Below, in pieces: positions 34,122-45,348 of a stretch of DNA of 64,000 bases (the first letter of the stretch is position 1; each line of letters starts with the position of its first letter). A program made the position numbers and the translations under genes. Source of the DNA: JAGDMS01 sp050015455 (GTDB lineage: Bacteria > Desulfobacterota > Binatia > HRBIN30); contig JBEKBJ010000006.1 of the NCBI GenBank assembly GCA_050015455.1, positions 1 to 64,000 of the forward strand. Reading direction: 5' to 3'. The notes under the pieces are model-generated. The model had not been told where the DNA came from, did not search any database, and saw nothing but the letters and a program-made list of their open reading frames with translations.

Positions 34122-34277
34122 CTTGTCCTGGATATCGGTCTTGAACCGCGCCGACGACGTGCCGGTCCCGAGCTGGCCGTTGGCATTGACATACACCGCT
34201 ACGCCGCTGACCATCGCACCGGAGATGCCGGGAATGAAGCTCCTATTCTGCCCCTTTTGCGTCCCGGGAATGCACAA
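34122..34277 (-). pseudogene. Fragment of S74 intramolecular-chaperone (tail-fibre-like) protein
   Basis: Minus-strand remnant of about 50 codons reading NRSFIPGISGAMVSGVAVYV, then NANGQLGTGTSSARFKTDIQD. The pattern FIxGIsG...V.V...GQLG...SS.RFK.DI is the hallmark of the C-terminal self-cleaving chaperone domain (peptidase S74) of phage tail fibres and bacterial surface proteins, with RFK.DI directly before the protease core. The frame continues into the neighbouring lipoprotein antisense, so the protease itself is absent. It is likely the debris of a larger surface-protein gene. Confidence 0.6.
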
Positions 34278-34292
34278 GTGGGTCCTCCGGCC

Positions 34293-35279
34293 TCAGCGCT
34301 TCTTCGCTTCGACTACACAGTCCATGCGTTCGCCGGAGCGCAGCAGCCGCGTGCTCACGAATCCGGCTCGCTGCAATGTGTCCGCGATTTCGGTGAAGGT
34401 GTAAGTGTCACCGCCGGGTGTGTTAACCAGCATGTTGAGAGCAAACAGCGCCCCGTCCGGCGGCTTCGTGCGGGACTCGTCCATGACGTGATCGCGGATT
34501 AGCAGCACGCCGCCCGGCTTGAGAGCGCGATGGACCTTCGCATAGAGGTCGAGGTTCTGCCGCGGGCTGTTCTGGTGAATGATGGCGGACAGCAAGGCGA
34601 GATCACAGCCGGACGGAAGCTTGTCCTTGTAGAAATCACCGGCCACGAAGGCCACTCGATCCCGCAGGCCTGCGTGTACGACGTTGTCCTCCGCGATGCG
34701 AATTACGCTGGGCAAATCAAACAGGAGAGCACGCAGGCTCGGGCGCTTCTTCAGAAACGCGATCGTGTAAGCGCCCGAACCACCGCCGATGTCGAGGAGT
34801 TGTGAGAAGCGGCGAAGATCACAGGCCTTGGCAATAGCTCCGGCTGTCGGGCGCGCGGCCACGTGCATGGCCCCGATGAAGGCTCGGGTGTCTTGGTCGG
34901 ACGTCGAGCCGCTCACCACGCGCCGACGCGGGTTACCGCCGCTGCGCACGCACTCGGTCAGCTGGCTCCAGTTGTCCCAGATCGTGCCGAGGTGCTGGAC
35001 CATCGGCAGGATCGACGGCCGGTGCCCGGACGCCAGATGCGCCCCGTCTTTCGTGACCCGGTAGCGTCCATGTTTCTTCTCGAGGAGGTCCTGAGTGATC
35101 AGACAATCGAGCAGACGCGTTAGGCCGCGCCGGTCGAGACCCAGTTCCGCGGCGATCTCGTCAGCCGTAGCCGGCTGGCTAGCAAGCCGCGTGAACAAGT
35201 CGAGCTCCGCGGCAGTCAGAATGACTCGGCTCACCATGTAGCCCCTGGCCTGTGCCAGGATGTCGAGCGGTGTTGGCAT
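34293..35279 (-). CDS. O-methyltransferase (acetylserotonin/hydroxyneurosporene type)
   Basis: A 328-residue class I SAM methyltransferase with an N-terminal winged-helix dimerisation domain (YMVSRVILTAAELDLFTRL, ADEIAAELGLDRRGLTRLLD). The SAM motif is LLDIGGGSGAYTIAFLKKRP, followed by LFDLPSVIRIAEDNV and the catalytic-region segment LLSAIIHQNSPRQNLDLYAK (the usual His is in IIHQ). Acceptors in this family are hydroxylated aromatics, polyketides or carotenoids; none is implied by the neighbours. It is divergent from nothing close and convergent with the upstream lipoprotein across the S74 remnant. Confidence 0.86.
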   Translation of the reverse strand: MPTPLDILAQARGYMVSRVILTAAELDLFTRLASQPATADEIAAELGLDRRGLTRLLDCLITQDLLEKKHGRYRVTKDGAHLASGHRPSILPMVQHLGTIWDNWSQLTECVRSGGNPRRRVVSGSTSDQDTRAFIGAMHVAARPTAGAIAKACDLRRFSQLLDIGGGSGAYTIAFLKKRPSLRALLFDLPSVIRIAEDNVVHAGLRDRVAFVAGDFYKDKLPSGCDLALLSAIIHQNSPRQNLDLYAKVHRALKPGGVLLIRDHVMDESRTKPPDGALFALNMLVNTPGGDTYTFTEIADTLQRAGFVSTRLLRSGERMDCVVEAKKR

Positions 35280-35396
35280 GTGTCGGGCCTCCAGACTTTA
35301 TCCTTCGTCGACGGCGCCGGTCGCGTCAAGTGGCTCCTGCGGCCACGCCCGTCGGAGTTCGCGTCCCGGGCGAAGGAGAACACTGCAACGAGCCGG

Positions 35397-35894
35397 TCAG
35401 CTCGGCTTCTTGGGGCGGCGGCGTGATGCGCGCGGTGGCGCCAGCCGCTTCGCTCGCGCTCGCAGCACGCGGGTGAAGGCGTCAGCCAAGGCCGGGTCGG
35501 CGATCGGCGGCAACGCGACCAACGGTTCGGCGGGGATCGCCTCGACGACCGAGGGCTGCACTACATCCGGTTCGTTCTCAACACTACCGGAGATGAAGAA
35601 GATATCGTGCACCAGATTGGCATTGAGGCGCGCATTGAGGCGATCGCGAAGGTCATCCTTGAGGAAGCGCAGCTCCTGCATCCAACTGTGGCTGGCGACG
35701 GTCACGAACAGGACGCCATCGCGGAAGCGCGCCGGCTGAGCCCGCCGCGCGATGAGGTCCCCGACCTCATCGTTCCAGAAGGTCCAGATGCGGTAGGCAC
35801 GCAGTTGTTGCTCCGGATCGACGCGCCACAACACGCTACTGAGCACGTCGCCGACCATGCTTGGATGCCCACCCGGCCGCTTCATCGCCGGCAT
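35397..35894 (-). CDS. DciA-like DUF721 protein
   Basis: A 165-residue protein. The N-terminal KH-like domain is of the DUF721/DciA type: VLSSVLWRVDPEQQLRAYRIWTFWNDEVG, RARPAR-like QPARFRDGVLFVTVASHSWMQELRFLKDDL, RLNANLVHDIFFI. DciA proteins help load the DnaB helicase in bacteria lacking DnaC. The C-terminal half is low-complexity and basic (RASRRRPKKPS). Two Met codons (35894, 35885) are possible starts. It is divergent from nrdJ, with the nrdJ regulatory region in the 130 bp between them. Confidence 0.8.
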   Translation of the reverse strand: MPAMKRPGGHPSMVGDVLSSVLWRVDPEQQLRAYRIWTFWNDEVGDLIARRAQPARFRDGVLFVTVASHSWMQELRFLKDDLRDRLNARLNANLVHDIFFISGSVENEPDVVQPSVVEAIPAEPLVALPPIADPALADAFTRVLRARAKRLAPPRASRRRPKKPS

Positions 35895-35960
35895 TGTAGA
35901 CTAGGGCTGGGCGGAAGACCAACACCTCGACTTTCGCTGAATGTTCGGCCAAAATGGGCA

Positions 35961-35990
35961 TTGACAGGCGCTACATATTGGGTGTATGCG
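35961..35990 (+). promoter_or_regulatory. Predicted promoter for nrdJ
   Basis: TTGACA (35961-35966) is a perfect -35, with a weaker -10 TATGCG (35985-35990) at 18 bp. It lies 34 bp before the nrdJ ATG and is interleaved with the predicted NrdR boxes. Confidence 0.6.
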
Positions 35991-36014
35991 AAAAACGTCC
36001 ACAATATGGAGGGG
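35968..36014. promoter_or_regulatory. Two predicted NrdR boxes
   Basis: Box 1 (35968-35983) has core CTACATATTG and box 2 (35999-36014) has core CAATATGGAG. They match the core of the published NrdR consensus (acaCwAtATaTwGtgt) at 9 and 8 of 10 positions. The cores start 31 bp apart, the three-helical-turn spacing seen for paired NrdR boxes. Box 1 sits between -35 and -10, and box 2 reaches the ribosome-binding region, so binding would repress nrdJ. Confidence 0.6.
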
Positions 36015-36023
36015 AGGGGCGGG

Positions 36024-38762
<2,739 letters not shown>

Positions 38763-38965
38763 ACGTGGGTAACATGAGAAGAGAATGTCAAACCGGAAAC
38801 GGCAAATGCAGAATGTCAAATGGCCAACAGTTGGTTTGCCGGTTTGAAATTTCCGGTTTGCCATTCCTAACCGATGGTAAGGTGTGGACAGGGAAGAAAC
38901 GGCGGTGGTGGCGGTGCGGAGAGCCTTCTCTGTGGTTGAGGGGTGGCGGCCGAGGCTGACTCGGG
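38763..38965. repeat. Intergenic with imperfect inverted repeat
   Basis: After nrdJ, GAATGTCAAACCGGAAA (about 38784-38800) is complemented by TTTCCGGTTTGCCATTC (about 38850-38866), with related CAAATGG/GGTTTGCCGGTTTG pieces between. This forms a long imperfect hairpin of AAACCGG-type repeats. No coding frame is convincing here. Confidence 0.5.
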
Positions 38966-38993
38966 CGGGGCGCCCGCTATTACGGGCGCCCCG
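38966..38993. terminator. Strong hairpin between convergent nrdJ and TetR genes
   Basis: A perfect 11-bp stem CGGGGCGCCCG / CGGGCGCCCCG encloses the loop CTATTA. It includes the TAA of the TetR-type gene and its last codons. Without a T-tract on either strand it is a bidirectional hairpin, possibly a weak terminator or a 3'-end stabiliser. Confidence 0.6.
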
Positions 38994-39624
38994 CGGGTGT
39001 GCTCCCCGCGTCCGAAACGATCAGACGCTGGAAGACTGTCATCTTCAGATGCTCGATGAGATCCTTGGGATTGTAGGAAGCCCCATCGGTCATGAACTGC
39101 TGAATCAAGATTCCGCCCAACGTTGCCATGATCAGGGCGGCGTCACGTCCGGCGTCGATGTCGGCGCGAAATGTGCCGCGGCGGCGTCCGCTCTCAATAA
39201 TTTCAGCGAGTGAGTTGCAGAAGATCCGGTACAACTCATTGACACGGCCCAGCACTTCATCCGGCTGCTGTTCGGTCCGCAACGTCAAGTTCAGGAAGAA
39301 ACGCACCGAGTACACGTTTTCGTGCACGAAGTCGTAGAACAGATCGATGAGACGCTCGATCTGTTCGCGCTCGCAGAGCCCTTCGAGGTTGTCGACGTCG
39401 ATGAAGTACGGCTCCAGGGTCTTGCGCAAGGCGCTGCGATACAGTTTCTCCTTCGAATCGAAGTGCCAGAAGATCAGTGCCTTGCTCACCTTCGCTTGGC
39501 GCGCCACTTGCGCCAGCGAGGTGTTCTCGTACCCCTGTTCCGAGAACAGCCGGCTGGCACTAACGAGAATCTTCTCGCGTGTTCGAAGCGTCTCCAGTGC
39601 CTGATGCTCGGACATCACCAGCAA
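38980..39624 (-). CDS. TetR/AcrR family regulator
   Basis: A 214-residue repressor. The HTH is TREKILVSASRLFSEQGYENTSLAQVARQAKVSKALIFWHF, with recognition helix VSKALIFWHF. The ligand domain includes LFYDFVHENVYSVRFFLNLTLR and DAALIMATLGGILIQQF. A second Met three codons in (39615, MSEHQAL) is an equally good start. It is divergent from the lytic transglycosylase gene (81 bp between starts), which it may regulate. Confidence 0.9.
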   Translation of the reverse strand: MLVMSEHQALETLRTREKILVSASRLFSEQGYENTSLAQVARQAKVSKALIFWHFDSKEKLYRSALRKTLEPYFIDVDNLEGLCEREQIERLIDLFYDFVHENVYSVRFFLNLTLRTEQQPDEVLGRVNELYRIFCNSLAEIIESGRRRGTFRADIDAGRDAALIMATLGGILIQQFMTDGASYNPKDLIEHLKMTVFQRLIVSDAGSTPAGRP

Positions 39625-39705
39625 TCAAGCTAGAGTAAAACACCGTGGCATGTCAACGCAGATTCGCGTTTGCATCCACGCAGCAGCTCGGGCAAAGTAC
39701 CCCGC

Positions 39706-40563
39706 ATGACGCGCCGCCCATGTCTTCTTGCCGCGACGCTTGGCTGTGTGGCGGCCACGCTCGGCATGCTTGCCATTGCTGCTGTGTTACGGCAACAGCG
39801 GATGGAACGCCCGGTCGAAACGGCCCGGCCACAGCCGAGAGAGTCGGTCGCTGATGAGGCGCCGGTTGCGCCGCCCCGAACGTGGTCGCTTCGGGTAGGG
39901 GGATGGTATATCCGCGTCGACGGCGCTGAGGTGCCCATCCCGTCCATCATTGAGCAGACGGCCTCGCGGCCGCGGGCCGGTTTGGAAATCTCCATCTCCC
40001 CGTTCGATCGCCTCATCGCCCACCAAGCGAACGCCGAGGGCTTTGATTGGCGTCTGATTGCGGCGTTGATTTTCGAGGAGTCTCACTTCGACCCGGCAAG
40101 CCGCAGTGACAAGGGCGCGGTGGGACTGATGCAAGTCCGGCCGGTCGCCGCCGAGGCAGTGGGGGCAGTGGACTTTCAGGCGCCGGCAGACAACGTGCAA
40201 ACCGGGGTGCGCTACCTGCGCCAGTTGAACCAGATGTTTCACGCCGCCCATGGCCGAGAGCGCCTGGCAATCATCTTGGCAGCCTACAATATCGGGCCGG
40301 GCCACCTCCGGGACGCGCAAACCCTGGCGCGCAATTTCGGGTACGATCCGAATCGATGGCAGGACGCGCTGGAGCTGATGCTCCCGTTGCTCGAGCACGC
40401 TTCCCTGTACCAGCAGCTTCCCAACGGATACGCCAAGGGCAGTGAGACCGTCGCCTACGTCGACCGGGTTCTGGAACGCTACGAGCATTACAAGCAGCAG
40501 ACGTTGGCTCCCGTCACCGGTGCCGATGCGGCATCTCCATCCGATGAGCCGAGCAACGGCTAG
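39706..40563 (+). CDS. Lytic transglycosylase (SLT domain)
   Basis: A 285-residue exported or membrane-anchored enzyme that cleaves peptidoglycan glycan strands. A signal-anchor (TLGCVAATLGMLAIAAVL) is followed by a linker and the SLT domain from about residue 105. The catalytic Glu is in AALIFEESHFDP; GAVGLMQVRP and ILAAYNIGPGHLRDA complete the goose-lysozyme-like signature. The start at 39706 is the first ATG giving this anchor; an upstream TTG is less likely. Divergent neighbour is a TetR regulator. Confidence 0.88.
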   Translation: MTRRPCLLAATLGCVAATLGMLAIAAVLRQQRMERPVETARPQPRESVADEAPVAPPRTWSLRVGGWYIRVDGAEVPIPSIIEQTASRPRAGLEISISPFDRLIAHQANAEGFDWRLIAALIFEESHFDPASRSDKGAVGLMQVRPVAAEAVGAVDFQAPADNVQTGVRYLRQLNQMFHAAHGRERLAIILAAYNIGPGHLRDAQTLARNFGYDPNRWQDALELMLPLLEHASLYQQLPNGYAKGSETVAYVDRVLERYEHYKQQTLAPVTGADAASPSDEPSNG

Positions 40564-40633
40564 AGTAACGAGCACAACTTAACAGGATCGCGCTTGTAGC
40601 CGCTGCCGATCATTATCTGCTATCGTGCGGGTC

Positions 40634-42100
40634 ATGGCCGTAGCTCCCGCAAGCCTGCGCTGGCATGAGCAGGTGGACATCGGCATCGCCGGTGCGGGCG
40701 GGTGTGGTTTGGCCGCCGCCCACGCCGCGGCAAACGGCAGCCTCAAGATTGCGGTGTGGGAGAAAAGCGACGCGGCCGGCGGCAACACCGCGCTTAGTTG
40801 CGGCATGATTGGTGCGGCGGGAACGGCGCAGCAGCGTGCCGCCGGTATCTTCGATGCCGGGGAGGACTTTGCCCGCGACGTCTTGAGGCGTAGCGGCGGC
40901 CACAGCGATAGCGCATTGACATGGCGCCTGTGCGAAACCTCCGCCGCCCTGTTGGAATGGGTCGCTGACCGCTGCGGTATTGCGCTCGAGCTGGTACGGG
41001 CGGTGTGCGACCCGGGTCACACGCAGTTACGTCTCCACGCCCCTGCCGCCCGCAGTGGCCGGCCGCTCGTGCAGGCATTGCTGCGCTCGCTGGACCGCCG
41101 CGGCATCAGTCTGCGTCTGACGACGCCGGTGCTCCAACTCTGGACCGATGCGGCTGGGGCGGTCGTGGGCGTGCAAGTGAAACGGCCGCACAAGGCGCCG
41201 AGGAATGTCCGCTGTCACAAGCTGATCCTCGCCACCGGAGGGTTCGGTGCCAATCCAGCGGCCGTGGCGCAGCATTGCCGAGCGGCTGTGGGCCTGCGTT
41301 ACGCCGGCCATCCAGGCAGCAGCGGTGAAGCCCTCGTCTGGGGCGCCGACGTGGGCGCAGCCACGCGAGGCCTCGACGCCTACGGCGCGCATGCTTCCGT
41401 TGCGGTCGGCTCGAATCTGCTGGTTCCATGGATCGTGATTACGGCGGGAGCTCTCCTCGTGAACCAGCGCGGCGAGCGTTTCGCCGACGAAACCATAGGG
41501 CCAGAGGCTATGGTGCCCCTGGTTCTGGCACAGCCTGGTCATGTCGCCTACGAAATCTTCGACGGCCACATCTCCAAGGTGGTAGCGGGGGCGGACCCCC
41601 GATTTGCCAGCGAAGTGGTGCCACGGGTGGTGCGGCGGGGAGATGATGTCGACGGCCTGGCAAAACAGTTCCAGATCGATGCGCCCGCGTTGGCACGAAC
41701 GGTGGCTGCCTACAACGCCACCGTGGCCGGCAGCAACGATGTCTTCGGGCGCACGACTTTCGGTGAAGCGCTCAGCGCGCCGTTCTACGGGGTTCGGGTT
41801 GCCCCGGCACTGCTCGCAACCCGAGGGGGCCTTCTTATCGATTCAAGCGCGCGGGTTCTGCGCGTCCCCGGTGCCGTCGTCGCGAATCTCTACGCGGGCG
41901 GAGGGGCGGCCGTCGGCCTGTCCGCGCCCGGCGGTGAGGGGTACCTCCTCGGCAGCGGCCTCCTGTGCGCCCTGGGCTGGGGTAAGATCGCGGGGGAGCA
42001 AGCAGCGCACGAAATCCTCACGGCAGGCACCGCCGGCGCGCCGGCGCCGCCGACACCTTCAACGGAAGTCGAAGGCGGCCCTCCCGGTGCCTTGACTTGA
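40634..42100 (+). CDS. FAD-dependent fumarate reductase-like / KSTD-like flavoprotein
   Basis: A 488-residue flavoprotein of the FAD_binding_2 family (fumarate reductase, urocanate reductase, 3-ketosteroid dehydrogenase). The N-terminal nucleotide motif is IGIAGAGGCGLAAAHAAAN, then VWEKSDAAGGNTALSCGMIGAAG. The conserved LILATGGFGANP and C-terminal LYAGGGAAVGLSAPGGEGYLLGSGLLCALGWGK follow. Catalytic substrate residues were not resolved by eye, so the substrate is open. No signal peptide or haem motif is seen; the enzyme appears cytoplasmic. ATG at 40634 follows three GTG-initiated codons that are less likely. Confidence 0.8.
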   Translation: MAVAPASLRWHEQVDIGIAGAGGCGLAAAHAAANGSLKIAVWEKSDAAGGNTALSCGMIGAAGTAQQRAAGIFDAGEDFARDVLRRSGGHSDSALTWRLCETSAALLEWVADRCGIALELVRAVCDPGHTQLRLHAPAARSGRPLVQALLRSLDRRGISLRLTTPVLQLWTDAAGAVVGVQVKRPHKAPRNVRCHKLILATGGFGANPAAVAQHCRAAVGLRYAGHPGSSGEALVWGADVGAATRGLDAYGAHASVAVGSNLLVPWIVITAGALLVNQRGERFADETIGPEAMVPLVLAQPGHVAYEIFDGHISKVVAGADPRFASEVVPRVVRRGDDVDGLAKQFQIDAPALARTVAAYNATVAGSNDVFGRTTFGEALSAPFYGVRVAPALLATRGGLLIDSSARVLRVPGAVVANLYAGGGAAVGLSAPGGEGYLLGSGLLCALGWGKIAGEQAAHEILTAGTAGAPAPPTPSTEVEGGPPGALT

Positions 42101-42173
42101 CCGGCCGATTGTTCCACCTGCCGTAGGGCCACGGCGCTCGTGCCCCGCACGTGATACCCCAGTTCATTGAGCG

Positions 42174-43271
42174 ATGCCAAGCATGATGCTCTACCGACTC
42201 ATTCGGCCGCTGCTCTTTAACCTGGACCCTGAACGGGCGCACAACCTGATCCTGGCGTGCCTGGCGGCGTATGAGCATGTGCTCGCGCGCCGCTGGCCGC
42301 CGCAGCCGTGGACGCACCCGGCCCTGCAGCAGGTGCACTGGAACCTCCGCTTCCCCAATCCCGTGGGGCTGGCTGCGGGGTTCGACAAGGACGCGCGCGC
42401 GCCGCATGTGTGGCCGCTGCTCGGCTTTGGCTTCGCCGAGTTGGGCACGATAACCGCCGAGCCGCAGCCGGGGAATCCCGCCCCTCGGCTCTTCCGCTTG
42501 CCGCGCGATCGCGCGCTGATCAATCGCTTCGGCTTCAATAACTCAGGCGCCGTCGCCGCAGCGCGGCGGCTGGCCCGCTTACAGCGAGTGCGACGCGCGC
42601 AGGTTCCGCTCGGCATCAACATCGGGAAGTCGCGCATTGTCGTCCTCGAGCGCGCGGCGGAAGATTACCTGCGCAGCTTTCGCGAGCTGTTCCTCTGCGG
42701 CGATTACTTCGTCATCAACGTCAGCTCGCCGAACACGCCGGGCTTACGCGACCTGCAGAGTGAAGAGCATCTGTCGGCGCTGCTCCGGGCGGTGGCGAAG
42801 CACAACGATGTGCTTGCGCGGGCGCACCAACAGCCGAAGCGTCCGATCCTGATCAAACTCGCTCCTGATCTCGCCGATGAGGCGGTGCCGAGGATCGTCG
42901 ACGTGGCACGCGAGTGCAATGCTGCCGGCTTCGTTGCGACCAACACCACGATCCAGCGGGTGGGCTTGATAACGCCAAACGACGAGAGCGGCGGGCTGAG
43001 TGGCGCGCCGTTGCGTGACCGGGCGACCGCCGTGATCCGCACGCTCCATCGAGCCGCAGGTCCAGAGCTGCCGATCATCGGTGTGGGCGGTGTCTTTTCG
43101 GCAGCCGACGCGTACGAAAAGATTCGCGCCGGGGCGTCGCTGGTGCAAATCTATACGGGCATGATCTACGAGGGCCCGCGACTGCCGTATAGCATCGCGC
43201 GTGGCTTGGTGGAGTTGCTGCGCCGCGACGGCTTCACACATGTGAGCGACGCAGTGGGGAGGGATGCGTGA
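42174..43271 (+). CDS. pyrD: Dihydroorotate dehydrogenase (quinone), class 2
   Basis: A 365-residue membrane-associated FMN enzyme of pyrimidine synthesis that oxidises dihydroorotate to orotate and passes electrons to quinone. The N-terminal amphipathic helices (YRLIRPLLFNLDPERAHNLIL) mark class 2. Core motifs are NPVGLAAGFDKDA, INRFGFNN, GINIGKS, the catalytic Ser in INVSSPNTPGLRDLQ, IKLAPDL, ATNTT and IIGVGGVFSAADAYEKI. An internal Met at 42183 is an alternative start. No other pyr genes are adjacent. Confidence 0.95.
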   Translation: MPSMMLYRLIRPLLFNLDPERAHNLILACLAAYEHVLARRWPPQPWTHPALQQVHWNLRFPNPVGLAAGFDKDARAPHVWPLLGFGFAELGTITAEPQPGNPAPRLFRLPRDRALINRFGFNNSGAVAAARRLARLQRVRRAQVPLGINIGKSRIVVLERAAEDYLRSFRELFLCGDYFVINVSSPNTPGLRDLQSEEHLSALLRAVAKHNDVLARAHQQPKRPILIKLAPDLADEAVPRIVDVARECNAAGFVATNTTIQRVGLITPNDESGGLSGAPLRDRATAVIRTLHRAAGPELPIIGVGGVFSAADAYEKIRAGASLVQIYTGMIYEGPRLPYSIARGLVELLRRDGFTHVSDAVGRDA

Positions 43272-43272
43272 A

Positions 43273-43356
43273 TCGTGCTCGTGAGTCATGCTCGGAACGA
43301 CGAGCGGATAAGCATTCGGCCCGGTAAACGAACACGAGCACGAATCACGAGCACGA
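43273..43356. repeat. Inverted repeat of CGTGCTCGTGA type
   Basis: The left arm (43273-43294) and right arm (43335-43356) match at 20 of 22 positions when one is reversed and complemented. Each arm contains two CGTGCTCG-like half units. The repeat fills the pyrD-antiporter junction. A single copy of the same sequence (GTGAGTCGTGCTCGTGA) recurs at about 51031-51047. Confidence 0.7.
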
Positions 43357-43359
43357 CCA

Positions 43360-45348
43360 ATGACTGAAGGCTCGATCCTGCGTGACCTGGTGGTGTTGTT
43401 TGCCACCGCGCTGCCCATCGTATTCATTTTTCAGCGTTTGAACGTGCCGTCGATCGTCGGCTTCCTCATCGCCGGGATCGTCATCGGGCCCCACGGCGCA
43501 GGGCTGATCGCGCAAAGCGCCGACGTGGAGAACCTGGCCGAGCTGGGGCTGGTGCTGTTGTTGTTCGTCGTCGGACTGGAGCTGTCATTATCACAACTGG
43601 TGCGTCTAGGTCGCATCATTATCTGGGCCGGCGGCTTGCAGATTCTGCTCACCGGCGGCATCGCCTGGGGCATCGCGATGGCTGCCGGGTTCGCCGCGCG
43701 GGAGGCGGTGTTTTTCGGCTTTATCCTGGTCCAGTCGAGTACCGCCATCGTGCTGAAGACTTTGAGCGACCGTGGTGAGCTGCACGCGCCGCACGGGCGC
43801 CTCGCCACCGGCATCCTCCTGATCCAGGACCTCTGTCTTGTCCCGATGATGCTGCTCACCCGGTTGCTGACCACGACCGAGGCCGCGTTGTGGACTGCCG
43901 TGGCGTTGGTGCTTTTTAAGGCCGCCGTCGCCATTGCCGTGATCGTCTTGGCGGCGCGTTTGCTCATGCCGGCGGCGCTGCGGCAGATCGTGCGACTGCG
44001 CAGCCGCGAGCTGTTTGTCGGAGCAATCATCCTGTTTTGCCTCGGTACCGCCTGGCTCGCGGCGCTCTTCGGTTTATCACTCGCGGTGGGCGCGCTGATC
44101 GCTGGCCTGGTGATCTCAGAGTCCGAGTACAGCCACCAGGTCACCGCCGACATTCTGCCGTTTCGTGACGCCTTCATCAGTGTCTTCTTCATCTCGGTCG
44201 GGATGCTGCTGCAGTTGGATTTTCTGCAGGCCCATTTGCCGATGCTGCTGGCGGTTGCGGTCGGGGTGGTGCTGTGTAAGGCGGTGGCCACGATCTTGGC
44301 CGTGCTGCCGGTGTACCACTCGCTGCGGGTCGCGACGGTCACGGGGCTGTCGCTGGCGCAGGTCGGCGAGCTGTCATTCGTGCTGGCCCGTCTTGCCTTG
44401 CCTGCCGGCTTGATGGTGCCTGTCGAATACCAGGTGTTCGTCGCGGTGGCGGTGTTGACCATGCTGGCGGCGCCGTTTCTCATCCACGGGGCGGCGCGCG
44501 CGAGTTACGCGCCGCAGGACCTGTTACCGGGCAGCGCGCTGGCAGTGCCGGGGCAACGCCCGGCCCGCCACCACGTAGTGGTCATGGGGTACGGCCTGAA
44601 CGGCGAGAATCTCGCGCACGTGTTGCGAGAGACGGGGTTACAGTACGTGATCATCGAGATGGATCCCGAGCGTGTGGTGGCGGCGCGTGCGAACGGCGAG
44701 CCCGTCCTGTTCGGTGACGCTACGCGACTCGAAGTCCTGCGCCAGGCGGGCGCCGCGACGGCAAACGTGATCGTGGCGGCCATTTCCGACCCGGTGGCGA
44801 CGCGGCGGATCGTCGCCCTGTCGCGCCAGCTCAATGCGCGAGCGCCGATCATAGTGCGCACGCGTTATGTTGCCGAGATGGATGATTTGCGGCGTCTGGG
44901 CGCGACCGAGGTGATCCCGGAGGAATTCGAGACCTCGGTGGAAATCTTCGCGCGAGTGCTGCGCCGGCTGCGCGTGCCGCGCAATGTCATTCAGCTCCAG
45001 GTCGATCTCATCCGCAGGCAGGGGTACAGCATGTTGCGCGGGCTGGAATTGCCGCGGCAGACGCTGGACCAGCTCGGCCAGATTCTCGCCGCCGCCACCA
45101 CGGAAAGCTTCATGGTGCCGAAGAACTCTCCGGCTGCGCACCGTTCCATTCGCGAGCTGCAGCTGCGCAAGATGACCGGCGTCACCATCATCGCCGTGGT
45201 GCACGATGGCAAGACGCTCACCAACCCGTCGCCGGACGCAGTCATCGAGGCGGGTGACATCCTGGTGATGGTCGGCAGCCACGCGCAACTGGATCAAGCG
45301 ATGGAGCAGCTCGGAGCGGGCGCGGGTGGGGAGGACGTGAACGCGTGA
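43360..45348 (+). CDS. Kef-type CPA2 cation/proton antiporter with TrkA domains
   Basis: A 662-residue membrane protein. About 12 helices form the Na/H-exchanger-like domain (residues 8-385), with FLIAGIVIGPHGAG, LGLVLLLFVVGLELS and VQSSTAIVLKTLSDRG. A TrkA-N NAD(H)-binding domain follows (VVVMGYGLNGENLAHVLRETG, VLFGDATRLEVLRQAG), then a C-terminal TrkA-C/RCK_C domain (RSIRELQLRKMTGVTIIAVV, DILVMVGSHAQLDQ). This is the layout of KefB/KefC/YbaL-type K+ efflux systems. No KefF/G ancillary gene is present. The last codons overlap the next gene (GTGA). Confidence 0.93.
   Translation: MTEGSILRDLVVLFATALPIVFIFQRLNVPSIVGFLIAGIVIGPHGAGLIAQSADVENLAELGLVLLLFVVGLELSLSQLVRLGRIIIWAGGLQILLTGGIAWGIAMAAGFAAREAVFFGFILVQSSTAIVLKTLSDRGELHAPHGRLATGILLIQDLCLVPMMLLTRLLTTTEAALWTAVALVLFKAAVAIAVIVLAARLLMPAALRQIVRLRSRELFVGAIILFCLGTAWLAALFGLSLAVGALIAGLVISESEYSHQVTADILPFRDAFISVFFISVGMLLQLDFLQAHLPMLLAVAVGVVLCKAVATILAVLPVYHSLRVATVTGLSLAQVGELSFVLARLALPAGLMVPVEYQVFVAVAVLTMLAAPFLIHGAARASYAPQDLLPGSALAVPGQRPARHHVVVMGYGLNGENLAHVLRETGLQYVIIEMDPERVVAARANGEPVLFGDATRLEVLRQAGAATANVIVAAISDPVATRRIVALSRQLNARAPIIVRTRYVAEMDDLRRLGATEVIPEEFETSVEIFARVLRRLRVPRNVIQLQVDLIRRQGYSMLRGLELPRQTLDQLGQILAAATTESFMVPKNSPAAHRSIRELQLRKMTGVTIIAVVHDGKTLTNPSPDAVIEAGDILVMVGSHAQLDQAMEQLGAGAGGEDVNA

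Noticed and set aside
35607..36023. Upstream in-frame extension of nrdJ
   Set aside because: Antisense to the DciA-like gene, no family similarity, and it would place promoter and NrdR boxes inside the coding region.
35895..36023. Cobalamin riboswitch before nrdJ
   Set aside because: The conserved B12-box sequence and pairing elements were not visible; NrdR boxes explain the region better.
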